From positions 62,001 to 126,000 of the forward strand of contig JAVGVS010000532.1 of the NCBI GenBank assembly GCA_032718565.1: a stretch of 64,000 nt of DNA. The letters run 5' to 3'. A program made the translations under genes and the position numbers. Source of the DNA: Distichodus sexfasciatus (lineage: Eukaryota > Chordata > Actinopteri > Characiformes > Distichodontidae). Below the pieces are notes generated by a model that saw only the letters and a program-made list of their open reading frames with translations, made no database searches and was not told the DNA's origin. Below are positions 25,901 to 39,701 of this stretch, one piece after another. Numbering within the stretch: the stretch's first letter is position 1; every line of letters begins with the position of its first letter.

Positions 25901-28900
25901 AGGCCTTAATGCTATCTTTAAGTTAGAATAAAAAATCCTGCACATTTTGGGCTGGTTTCTTGAACATGGATTAAGCCTAGTCCTGGACTAAACTGCAGTG
26001 CCAATGGAGATTTTCCACTGAAAGTCAAAGTACTAGGACTAGGCTTAATGATTTAGGATGGGGAAATTGGTCCGTAGTGTTTTAGGCAAAACAGAAGTGA
26101 TTTAGCACTCGTAACTATGGTTTCAAGTCCGTAAGAAAATTCCAGTAATGAATGAACACGTTTTGCACTAGCTTTTACATTCTTCAGAGGATTTCTAGTA
26201 AAATAACACTGTAACAAGCTTCAGTGTGCATTCAGCTAGATTACTTCTGTTTTGCAAAAACGGACCGTGGTTGTGTAAAAGTGAGTTTCCCACATAGCCA
26301 ATGTGCTAGTAACGCTGACCTTAAAGTTAGAAGGTCAGAACCAACTGTTCCCTGTGCGATGTTTCCGCAGAAACATTCAGCTTAATTTATCAATTCTATT
26401 CTTAGTTTTTATTGAAAGCATTTACTGGAATATACAGCCGTCTTAAGGTTTTATAATAGAAGCTCATAGTTCATGCATGAAAGGGTTAAAATTAACATGA
26501 AAAAAAGCTTTTGTCTTTACTGTCCTGTAAAATAATAATAATAAAAACTCTCATCAAGTATGCCAGTGTGGTGATGTGATTTCAGTTTTTTGGTCTATCT
26601 TTGTGCAGAGGATGGACAGTAAATTGAGTGATATGCAAGAAAAGATTAACGAGGCCCAGTCTCCACTGCCTTTGTTCACCTGCCTGCATGTTAAACCGGA
26701 TGTTTCTGAGCTCATGTTCGCTGGTAAGGGTGTGTGTGTGTGTGTGTAAATATTACTGTGTAGGATTATACATCAGTACCTTTAAATAGCTAATAGCAAA
26801 TTGAAGATACTCTGTTTATTTGCTGGATTAAACATTTATAAAATATTGAAAACCAAGAGGTCAGTCTTCTGAATATTATTCCAGCAATTTAAACACTGAA
26901 CAGCCATGTCCACTATTATTTAATATTGGTGTTATTTTTTAGTAGTGCATTAGCTCTGGACATCATGTTGGTAAATTTGTTTAAAACAGTTTTACAAAAT
27001 GCTTTAAAAATAATATTTAAATTATGATATGCCATAACTTGCCATATTATATAGTGAGTACTTATTTCTATGGTGAAGTTTGCGAAGTCTGAAAATTTGA
27101 GTATGGAAAAAGTCTGGATTTTTGAAATGGAAAACGTCTAAGAACCCTGCATAGTGCATATTTGGTTTAAATTACGTTGACATTTCACAGCATTAAACTG
27201 TTGTAACAAACATTCCAGGTGCCATTGATAATATTAAACGCGTGACACAGCACCATATAAAAACACAAAATATGTAAGCTGTATAATATTCCAAAAATGA
27301 GCGTGGATTGCTTGATGGAGTGTATTTCCATTTGTTTAGTGCAAAGCGACTAGTGATACTATTTTTAACATTGTCAGTGTTTCCCTCGTGAACTCCAGAC
27401 TACCTCAAACCGGTCACGTTCCAGAGCCACTTAATTGCTGGTAACTCACAGACAGAATACCTGAGAGGTGAAATATGTGAACCTCCCTAGAAGTTTTGTT
27501 TTCAGGACAGCCATTTGTTCCTGTGTAATTGAGTTCAGAGCTTAGACATTTTTACAGCTTTAGAGCTTACAGCAAGTAAACAAGCACTGTGCGTGGTAAA
27601 GCATTGCTGCAAGCCGTAAAGTATTCAGAAGACATTACGTCATTTTTTCCAGTCAAGTGGATATTTATTTGTATGTATAAGCATATACACTGGAAGTCAA
27701 AAAAGGGACGTCTGTGCCATGGCCCATAACTTTGGCAAATGTTGACCGATTTTTAAAATTCTTTCACTGTTGCCTTCAGAATTCCTTTACAAAATTATAA
27801 TTATGTTGCCCACTTCAAAAAATGATGGAACTGCAATATCTTGTAAAAAAGACAATGTTAGCACAAATAATGTTTTAATTTGAATGATGAATGATAACTA
27901 ACTGTGAACAAAATTTTCAATGTATGACCAACTTCAACATAAATGATCTAAAGAAAGTAGACAAGAAGTCACAAATGCAAAGGTGAATTAACTAGTATTA
28001 TGACTAACATGAGTAAGGATACAATAAACTTACAGGACCAATATACTATGTAGACACTGTACAGTAACAAATTTACACTGCACTATATATAAAATTTTTG
28101 ACCACACAATACAGAAACAGTTTTACACTACACAATATAGAAATAAGTTTACACTACAATATATAGAAACAAATTTGAGCTACACAATATAGAAACAGTT
28201 CTACACTACACAATATAGAAATAAGTTTACACTACAATATATAGAAACAATTTTACACAACACAATATAGAAACAGTTTTACACTACACAATATAGAAAT
28301 AAGTTTACACTACAATATATAGAAACAATTTTACACAACACAATATAGAAGCAGTTTTACACTACACAATATAGAAATAAGTTTATACTACAATATATAG
28401 AAACAAATTTGAGCTACACAGTATAGAAACAGTTTTACACTACACAATATAGAAATAATTCTACACTTAACAATATAGAAACGATTTTACACAATATAGA
28501 AATAAGTTTACACTACAATATATAGAAACTAATTTGAGCTACACAATATAGAAACAATTTTACACAACACAATATAGAAACAATTTTACACTATACAGTA
28601 TAGAAACAATGTTACACAACAAATATAGAAACAATGTTACATGACAAATATAGAAACAATGTTACCCGGCACAGTAGAGAAACAATGTTGCACGACACAA
28701 TATAGAAATAATTTTACACTACACAATATAGAAACAATTTTACACTGCACAGTATAGAAACAATTTTGGAAAAATACTCTCACTATTTTTTCAATACTTT
28801 AATTTACCCCATACAAAAATATGTCAGATTCACTGTATAATGTAGCAGCCTGTTTCCAGATAATATTAAAAGTATTAAAAGTACTTAGTATCAAAAGTTT

Positions 28901-31900
28901 CTAGTATGTTTAGGCTTAAGATTGAGTGTTTGGTTTTGACTTCATTTGGTAACATAAATGGGGCCTGGGGCCGATTGTTAAGAGGGATTACACACTGAAG
29001 GAAAGACTTACTCATCAAAGTACTGTATGTTTTCACAGACATCATCAACACAAAAACAAATCTAAAACAAAAATTATCATAATCCACCCCGTCCCAGCAT
29101 TCTTGCCAGCCCGGAAGCTATTAAAAATCTTTTTTAAAAAAAACCTCATCAGTCACTTGAAGCACAATGCAATGGTGTGTAGTGCTGGAATGTGACAGTA
29201 TACAGTATTTAGTTCTTTGTTGCGTACTTGTGTAATTGCTGGTAGTTCAAGGTGACGTAGGTTCCATAATCGTCTGACAAGGCTGTGATCTTCATAAGAA
29301 CTTAAACGTGCCGTGACGTTGCGTGCATTATTTACTATTTTTTGCCGGACTTTGGTTGACAGACTGGGTGGAGTTCAGCCCCTACGAGATTGGTATGGCT
29401 AAATACGGAACCTTCATGACCCCTGACCTTTTCGGGAGCAAGTTTTTCATGGGAACCGTGGTGAAGAAGTATGAGGAAAACCCTTTGCACTTTTTAATGG
29501 GTGAGATATACCTGTGTTGTTGTTCTAATCTAATAATCTAATCATTTCAAGACTTTTCGCTTGCCACATATGTAATTATACAAGAAATGAAATGTAAATC
29601 GGGTTCACCTTCAAGTATTATTAAAATAAATAAATGCTATATGTAATGTATAATGAACAGTATCCTAAATTGGTGTGTGGAAGTATATGATATATTATTT
29701 GTATTAACATCATTTAAATTACTGACGTTATTAAGAAATGAGAGGTGTTTATTTTAGGCTGCACTGCCCCACAACAAATTACTTTGTTATCAAATGAAAA
29801 CACTGAAGAATTGATGACACGTAAGAACCAGCTTATAGTAAACTTTGCTGTTCTTTGTTGTAACTTGTGAGAGGTCAGGACTGCAGGAATTTCTAAGGTC
29901 AGAAGCATGTTCCATAAGGGAAGGAAACCTAAAACAAATGATCCGTCTTTCATTGTAGGCGTCTTGCTGGATATTTCTTTAAACTGTGAGCTTTATATGA
30001 CTTTATTTCAGTTTGTACTTAGACTAATATCAGCATCAAGTTTCAGTAAGTTGAGTAAGTTACCCTGCATCTGCTACATGGACATCAGTATGTTAAACAG
30101 CCTTAAACGTTAACATTTAATTTTGTAGATTACAAAAACATGCTAAATAATTGTGACAAATATTTTTTTGTCAATATCCCTAGGTAAACACCACATGAAT
30201 AATGTTAGACCCCGTTTACACATAGCTGGGTATCTGGGAAAACAAAATATATCCATGTATTTTTGTCTTCTGCTTACACAAAAACGGAGGTTTAATTCAC
30301 TGTAAACGATTACTTCTGAAACCTCTGGCCAAAGTGGAGATTTAGGGAAACTCTGTTTTCATGTCTGCATGTAGACAGTGGAAAAAGGACTATTAAGTTT
30401 TCAAACGTCACAGGATGCAACAGAAAATGTATTAGCGCCAGGAACAGCAAGTCGTGTCATTCGTTGTTTGTTTTTTACTAGCTTGGTCGCTCTCACGTAC
30501 TAACTTAACTTCTCTCGTGCGCTATCCCTGTCTCTCTCGCACGCTAACTCAACCTTTCTCGCGCTCACGCTAACTCATCCTTGCAACCTGAACTGCAATT
30601 CAGTCTCTCCCGCGCACTAACTCGGTCGCTCTCGTGCACTAACTCAACCTCTCTCACGTGCTAACTCAACCTCTCGCACGCTAACTCATCCTCTCTCGCG
30701 GACTGAACTGGCACCCCCCTAATATAATGGTAGGGGAAACACTGAGGTTGCTTAAGCTCTTCCTACTTCAATTGAAGCCATTTTCCATCTTTAAGTATGG
30801 ATTTTATGATCCATTAAGTCAAATTATAGATAAAGTATGTTTTTTTCACACAAGTGACTCTGTTTGCACTGAAGCCATGTTGCCATCCACTCACTTTTTG
30901 TGGGTTTTTGTGTGTCTACTGATGTGTGTGTGTGCGTGCCTTAGGAGTATGGGGCAGCGCCTTCTCCATCCTTTTCAACAGAGTGCTCGGGATTAAGGAT
31001 GTACCCGGAGGAAGCACCATGGAGGAAGAACTAGGTATGTTGCAGACTGATAGCATTATTTCCTATTTCAATAGCGCAGTATATAAATATCGGCAACTGG
31101 AAGTGTTTAGGAACATCAGCAACTCAGACACGAAGCGGAAGGCCACGTAATGTCTCAGAGTGCAGTCAACGACTGCTAATGTTCGTGATGCGTAAAAAGT
31201 CGCCAATGCTCTGCTGATTCCAAGCTGAAGAATTCCAAACTTCCACTGGCAGTAATGTAAGAACAAAGACTCACATCATCATCACGTCCAATGCCAAGTG
31301 GAGCGAATGGAGTGGTTTAAAGCACACCGCCACTGGACTGCGGAGCAGATGATACATGTTCTATGCAATGATGAATCACGCTTCTGTTTGGCAGTCAGAT
31401 GGGAGAGTCTGAGTTTGGTGAATGCCGGGAGAATGTTACCTTCCTGACTGCATTGTGCTAACTGTAAGGTTTGGTGGAGGAGGGGTAATGGTGTGGGGCT
31501 GTTTTTTAGGGTTTGGGCTTGGCTCCTTACCAAGACATTTTGGACAACGCTATGCTTCCAACTTTGTGGACACAGTTTTGGGGAAGGCCCTCTTTTATTC
31601 CAGCATGACTTTGTGACGGGGCACAAAGCAATGTCCATTAAGACATGGTTGGATGAATTTGCTGTGGATGAAACTGACTGGCCTGCACAGAACCCTGACC
31701 TTAACCCCCATCCAACACCTTTGGGATGAACTGGAACAGAGAGGCCAGCGAGGCCTTCTCGTCCAACATCAGTGCCTGACCTCAATTGCTCTACAGAAAA
31801 GATGGAAGAGATATCTCTGAGGACTCATAGGAAGTGAGGTCTGCAGCAACACCAACCAGTGAAGACAATCTGTGTTTGGGTCCTGCAGGAAATCCATATA

Positions 31901-34900
31901 GCCGCTCTTTTGCAAGACATAGTGACACCATGAAGGTCTTTAAGAGTATGAAGTAGAATTTTATACTGAATGTAAAAAGGCTGGCAGCTGGTGTAGATAA
32001 TACAGGACAGGATTGATGTCAGAAGTATCTTTAGTGAGAGTGAATAATCTGACTGCTGAGTTTTGAATTGACTGCAGATGAGCAAGTGATGAACTTAAAG
32101 ACATGGTGAAGATTTCAGCATCTTCCAATGAAAGAAGTAAAAGTGAGTTGTTGCACTTCCTTGAGCATGGACTTGTCTGAGATTGTGCCTTGAATGGGCT
32201 CTGTGATGTTTCATTAGCCAAAGGCTGCTATGTTTGAATTATGATTTGGGGGATATGAGATATGAGATGTTCTTCCTGTCTGATCTTTATCATATTGCTA
32301 CGATGATGTAAGTTCTGTTACTGGTCCGTGTGGTTAACAAAAAGCATCAGTGCTCAGTTCCTGTAAGGTGGGGTTTGCACAGTCATAAATGAAGACCAGA
32401 CCCTCACTGTCACTAAAAGTAAAACTTCTGATAAGATCATGACCTCTTTTGCTTTTTCTGAGACACCAGAAAAAGACATACTTTGCAATATCCATTACAA
32501 AACTTTTTTTTTTTTTTTTTTTTTTTTTTACATTTTTTTAGGAAATAAACACTTTCCACATGAAGTATGCTTAACAGCAATCTTGTGTTGGTCTCACAGA
32601 GCAGATTAAACCTGAGCACATTGTTGGTGAGGACGGCCTTGACAATGATGACGAGCCACGCAAAGGTGAGGAACTACACTTCCCATAATGTACAGTGCCT
32701 CCCTGTTATACTGTTTGCTGAGAGTGTTTACCTGACCAGAATCATCTGAATACCATAATTCTAGTCAAAATCTGACCAGAATCGTAGTCTGCATAATTTG
32801 TCATGTAAAATCAGCTTTGTGTGTGGTTATCTTCTGAAGCATGTAATCTGAATACGCATCAGCTCCGATTTCTGCAAGCTGCATTCTGCAACGAGGGGCC
32901 CCTCGTGGTCATCCTAGTTACAACTTTGCATCCCGTCTTATTTCAAAAGGAAATTCTGTTTTGTGACTTAAATAAAGAGCCTCTACTTTGGACTTGCTTT
33001 CACTAAAACCTAGATCTGATGTAAAAATGCGGTAACTAAAAGTGATAAATGTTCATAGTTTAATGAACTGCTGATAATATTAATACAATAGTCCTAATTC
33101 AATAATGTATTAATGTTTCAGAAAAGTCTCTGACAACTCTTCATCTGGAGGAATCTTTAATGATCTGTAATGCACTCTTGCCTCTTGACCCTGTTGCGCA
33201 CGTTCTTCAGATCCTAACAGATGCCTGTTCTGCTTTAGACACATTATACTGTCTGACATAGATCTTATCAGCAGTGTTGCGGTCAGACTGTGATTGCAGC
33301 AGGTTCCTCTTAGAAGTTGATATGACCTGTTTGTGCAAGTCAGCCTTTTTCGTTGAGGAGAGCAGTTCCTGTGGTACGACCTGGTGCTGTTATTCTTTCT
33401 GCTTTTTTTTTTTTTTTTACAGCTAGCTCCATATTTACTTGTTCATGTTTATGCTTAATGCATTTGACTGCGTTCTCATCCGGGATGAGGTAGAGTAGTG
33501 CTGTACAATCCCTTGTACTAGTCAACCAAAACTAGCTGACTGGATTGTTGGAAGTAGTATGAGTAGACATGAACCCACAAGATCTTGGTCTTGGTCACCT
33601 CTTGGTGGTCTAGCGGTTGGCTGTACCACTAGACCACCGCCTTTACCCCACATCATTGGGTGCAAAAATGATGAACTGAAGCGAAGGCATAGGTCAAGTG
33701 AAAACGAACATGTCCCCTCACATGAACCTTGCCTGGTTTTTATTGTTTCGTTCCTAGTGGGAGCAGAGGATGACCACCGGCACACGCAGGCCAGCTGGAT
33801 CCAGCGGATGGTTACATCTCTGTTCAGCGACTCTGCTCTCTTCAACACGCGAGAGGGCAGAGCTGGCAAGGTGCACAACTTCATGCTGGGTCTCAACCTG
33901 AACACTAGCATCCCGTTCTCACCCTTAAGCGAGGTCCTGACCCCTAACTGTCCGGAAGAGGAGGTGGACGCTGTTACAGGTAGCGCTTTCTAAAGTCATC
34001 ATGCAGTTTTCAAAACTCACACCCAGTGTTGCAAATATCTATCATCTGGGTCCAATTTAGAGCTCACCATCACACAACACAAATCAAACAGTATGACTGT
34101 TTGTTACACAGCAGAGGAAAAAAATCATCACATTGCAACCAAAAGGTTTAGACTGTTTTGAAGGGAAATCATTTGTGACCCGATCTGCCGTAATGAGTCG
34201 GAAGTCGGCGTACTATTTATTTAGATATGGGCCGATTATGTTGAAAAACATCAGAAAAATAGCGATTTTTCTTTTTTGTAGACCAGATTAATTTCGAAGA
34301 CCTTTTCTTTCATATCAGACCAAAAAAGAAAAATCGATATTTTTGATGTTTGTCAACATAATCGGCCCGTATCTAAATAAATAGAACGCAGACTTCCGAC
34401 TCATTACGGCAGATCGGGTCACATTTGGAAATTTCAGTACTGACTATTGAGATTCCCTTATCATGGACACACTGGTGAGAGAAATTCCATGGGGTTGGTG
34501 GTGGCCTAGTGGTTAGGATACGTGCATCTGAGCCAAGAGGTTGGGGGTTCAAATCCTACCTCCATCATTACCTTCATTGGCCCTTCATTGAGCCCCTTAA
34601 CCCCAAGTTGCTCCAGAGAAGCTGTTCTGAAATTAGGAATATGGAAGTCACTCTGGGGTGTGTTTCACAAAGCCTACATTAGCAACTAACTTAGGCCTCG
34701 TTTACACTGCAGGTCTTGATGCTCAATTCTGATTTGTTGCCTATATCCGATTTTTTTGACCTTCTGTTTACACGTTTTTTAAAATTGTGACCCATATCCG
34801 ATTCGCTGGTTACACGACGTCATTAAACCGCGATGAAGTACTAAATTGTCGCAGTTTTAATGACGTACAGAACGCAATGCCTAGGAAAATCCGATCTGCC

Positions 34901-37900
34901 TGTTTACATGACAGTCGCATTGGCACATATCTGATTTATATCTGATTTATTTCCACATATGAACGAGGCCTGAAACCGATCTCAAAATATCCGAATGCAT
35001 GCGTTTTTTTCCTGTTTACACTGTCATGGAACAGATCCGATCTGTGTCACATATGAGCAAAAAATCGGAATTGGGTCACATGTAACTGACAGTGTAAATG
35101 AGGCCATAGTGTACCTTAGCAACTAACATAGTGTACGTTAGCAACTAACATAGTGTACTTTAGCAACTAACATAGTGTACCTTAGCAACTAACATAGTGT
35201 ACCTTAGCAACTAACATAGGGTACTAACATAGTGTACATTAGCAACTAACATAGTGTACGTTAGCAACTAACATAGTGTACATTAGCAACTAACATAGTG
35301 TACATTAGCAACTAACATAGTGTACCTTAGCAACTAACATAGTGTACACTAACATAGTGTACACTAGCAACTAACATAGTGTACGCTAGCAACTAACATA
35401 GTGTACATTAGCAACTAACATAGTGTACGCTAGCAACTAACATAGTGTACATTAGCAACTAACATAGTGTAATGCTAGCAACTAACATAGTGTACATTAG
35501 CAATCAACATAGTGTAACAAGTAGTTAACCAACATAGTGTACATTAGCAACTAACATAGTGTAATGCTAGTAACTGAATAGTGTACCTTAGCAACTAACA
35601 TAGTGCACGCTAGTAACCAACATAGTGTACCTAGCAACTAACATAGTGTAACAAGTATAACTAACATAGTGTACATTAGCAACTAACATAGTGTACTTTT
35701 AGCAACTAACATAGTGTACATTAGCAACTAACATAGTGTACGTTATTAGGATCTAACATAGTGTACATTATTAGCAACTAACATATATGTACATTAGAAC
35801 TAACATAGGTGTGGGCTATTTAGCAACTAACATAGTGTACCTTAGCAACTAACATAGTGTACATTAGCAACCAACATAGTGTACCTTAGCAACTAATCAT
35901 AGTGTACCTTAGCAACCAACATAGTGTACCTTAGCAACTAACATAGTGTACTAACACATAGTGTACGCTAGTTAACATAGTGTACATTAGCAACTAACAT
36001 AGTGTACATTAGTTAACCAACATAGTGTACCTTAGCAATAACACAGTGTACTAGAACTAACATATGTAACATTAGAACTAACATAGTGTACATTAGCAAC
36101 TAACATAGTGTACATTAGCAACTAACATAGTGTACATTAGCAACCAACATAGTACCTAGCAACTAACATAGTATACATTAGCAACTAACATAGTACCCAT
36201 TAACCAACATAGTGTACATTAGCAACTAACATAGTGTACATTAGCAACTAACATAGGGTATCATAGTGTACGTTAGCAACTAATATAGTGTACGCTAGCA
36301 ACTAACATAGTGTACCTTAGCAACTAACATATAGTACCTTAGCAACTAACATAGTGTACACAGTAAATCAATATAGTGTACGCTAGTTAACCAACATAGT
36401 GGTGCTACCAGTATATATGTGTACTTGATTTAGAGGCATTTGGCAGGAAAATACTGCAACCTGAATGATAATTGTGTCTGATATTTACCCAGAATATCTC
36501 GTCTTCTTTCAGATGAAGAATGTCACGGTGAAGCTGATGTGTAAATTTTAAAACAGAAATGCTACCGGTAAAGGCACCACTCAGGTGCTCACTAGCAAGG
36601 TAGCGTCCCCAAGCACTGCTCCCCTGGGCACTGGTGCAGCTGTCTACTGGGTTTTTTTCCAGGGATGGGTTAAATGCAGAGGTCAGATTTCGCTAGGTGA
36701 ACTGTGTATGCTGGTGCTGCACTGGTACTGTATTACTTTTTTATAAAGTCCTTGGCTCCAATATTTTACATTTTACAGAAGGAGTTTCATTTTCTTAATT
36801 AAATAACAGCTAATTAGAGCAACGCAGGTTTATCAATCTTGCTCAGTGACCTCGTGTGATAGTGGATTTAAACCAATCCACCAACTTGAGCTATATAGAC
36901 CATATCTATTTGCCGTCTTGCTGGTTCATAAGCTTTTGTAACTAGAGTTCGAGAGTGAGAGCAGCTTTTAACAGTGTCTTTATGTCTTGCTCTTTTTCCT
37001 TCAGAATTGCACCAGAATCTCGACGAAGTTCGGACCACATCTATGAGCCGCTGACGTGAAGAGCAAGAAAATCCATGTTGCATTAAGTGCCGACGTTTAA
37101 CCCCCTATCTCTTAATCTTGAGGCCTCTAGAGGGTGCCGACCCTATTATTCTTTTCGATTCTCTTGCACGGCCCCAGTGACTCCAGCCTCGCCCTTAAGG
37201 TACTGGGTACGTACATCTCACGCATGCCATATGCCACTAAACATGCGTCAAATGACGTTTTCAAAGAGAACACTTCTTTTTTTGTCATAATTATTCATTT
37301 TTAATGAATAAAATCTGACAGGTACAGATAATATTCAACCCTAACCATCCTCCACAGAAATACCCAAACAGATGCGCTGGATGATTTGGTCAAAATATAA
37401 ATCAAAAATTATTTATGGTTTAGTAAATTTAGTATGATTTAGTAGTATAAATCACTGAAAAATATTTATATAATTATAATTAAATAAAATTATTAAATAC
37501 ATATGTATTATGAATTTAAGTGAGTTATTATAATATAATATAATATAATATAATATAATATAATATAATATAATATATTATAATATAATATAATAATTCA
37601 TGACTTATTATTATATATTAAATTGTTTATAATGGCATTAATATTAATTACTAATTTTATTGTAATATAAAATCATTTTATGGTATCATAATATATTTCA
37701 AGATCATTATACATTTCATTATTTAAATAAATACATTCCTATCAATTAATTATATCATGTAATGATTTTTAATAATTAATTACAATTAATAAAGTATAAT
37801 AATACGTTCACTAGTCATTAAAATAATCATAGTCCATAATAAGCACCTCATGTCAATTTATGTCATTATCCTTTCATTTGAATAATAAATACATTAATAA

Positions 37901-39235
37901 TAATATATTCACTAATAGTAATATCAGTCAACAAGTAAGCAATCAATCAGTCATCTTAACTGAGAATAAATCAAAAGTACTGTATGAACCAGGGTAGAAA
38001 TAATTCAGATAGGTTTATAAGCTTTTTATCCGCAAAACGTTGACGCTAATTTAAAACCCCAGAACCCTGATTTAAAGTGATGCATCTTTTTATATCCCTG
38101 ACAAGCATGAGCCTTGCGTGAGACAAGTAGACATTTCTCGTGCTGATGTTATGACAATCGCTGTTTTTCAAGCTCTTGTAGATGCTCAATCAGACTGATT
38201 AGGACCTTTCAGCCCATGCGTTCAATAAGACATAAGACAAGCGGGCCACGCAGATTAGGCTTGCAGTGGGCCTTGTTGTTGACCTCCAGAATTTTGGCAA
38301 GAGCGGGCTTTTTTTGACTCGCCTGGACACCTGCCTGGCAATGGATCGCCGTTTTTAATGCATAATAAATATCTTACATTGATTTATTAGCCCAGTGTCC
38401 CACTTGCCTTAAAGACAGGTTTCTGATCCTTTTAGGAAACTATGACGTAAAGTCGGACGTCATGTGGATTAGTCTCAAAGGGTGTAGGCTTGATATCACG
38501 CTCCAATATTTCTAAGGTGCTGTTTGTGTTTGCTAAAATAGCAACCTGAATAATAGCAGCCAAAATGTCATGTTATTTACAAGGTATTTAAACTACTGCC
38601 CATAAGAAAAAGACTGATATAAATTAGATATGATTCATATAGGTCATTCATATAAGACGACAAAAACACAAGTGTGAAATATAAAATATAGCCGCAAGCC
38701 GCAGCAAGCGGGGTCCAAGCAAAAGTCGCAGCAACAAAAGGGTCAGCATTGATCATCAGCAGTGTTCTGTGTAGATGTATGTCATACACACACCGTTGAT
38801 GCTGATAAAATATGGATACAGGATAAAACTACATAACTGCATTCATCAGTATCAAGACATAAGGAGTTAGAACATAGGAACAATAAAGAGAAATGACAGG
38901 AAAAAGAATTAAATATGCAAATAGAAATTTGTCACTTGGCAGTGAAGCCTGTTTTTTATTAAGACAGCATTAATACGTTGTGTTTATAAAGAAACTAACC
39001 TCTAACACTGCTATATAAGAATCCGCGTGTTTTTCTATCATTTCTGACATCACATACATTTATGTAGCGCTTTTAGCGCCCCTAGAGGTCAAAACATGTT
39101 TTTCTTTTTGTTTCAGCGCCTAATTATAGGCTGGGAAATGCACACCATTCCTACTAACCCGAAAAATTCGGGATTTACGGCCCACAAGTATCCGCTTTTA
39201 GAAAAGAAATAATTTAAAATAAATAAATAAAATTA

Positions 39236-39282
<47 letters not shown>

Positions 39283-39637
39283 ATTATTATTTATAATAAA
39301 CAGAATATGGCGGCACGGTGGCGCAGTGGCTAGCGCTGTCATTTCCCCAGCGAGAAGCCCCGGAAAGGCCAGAGGCCTTCTGTGTGGAGTTTAATGCCTC
39401 CTGTTTGCGGAGCCCGACACTCCTCCCACAGTCCAAAGACATGCACTATAGGTTAATTGGCGACTCTAAATTGGCCCCACAAGGTGTGAATGTGTGTGAC
39501 TGTGTGTGTGTGTGTTGCGGTGTGTTGGCGCCTGCCCAGGGTTGGTCCCCGCCTTGTGCCCGAAAGTTCCCAGGATAGGCTCCGGTCCCCCCGCAACCCC
39601 AGTTGGGATTAGGCGGTTCGGATAATGAATGAATGAC

Positions 39638-39701
<64 letters not shown>

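Noticed and set aside
37005..37199. pla2g4a as a pseudogene
   Set aside because: All other exons, splice sites and catalytic motifs are intact, and the damage coincides with a locally noisy block including noncoding repeats.
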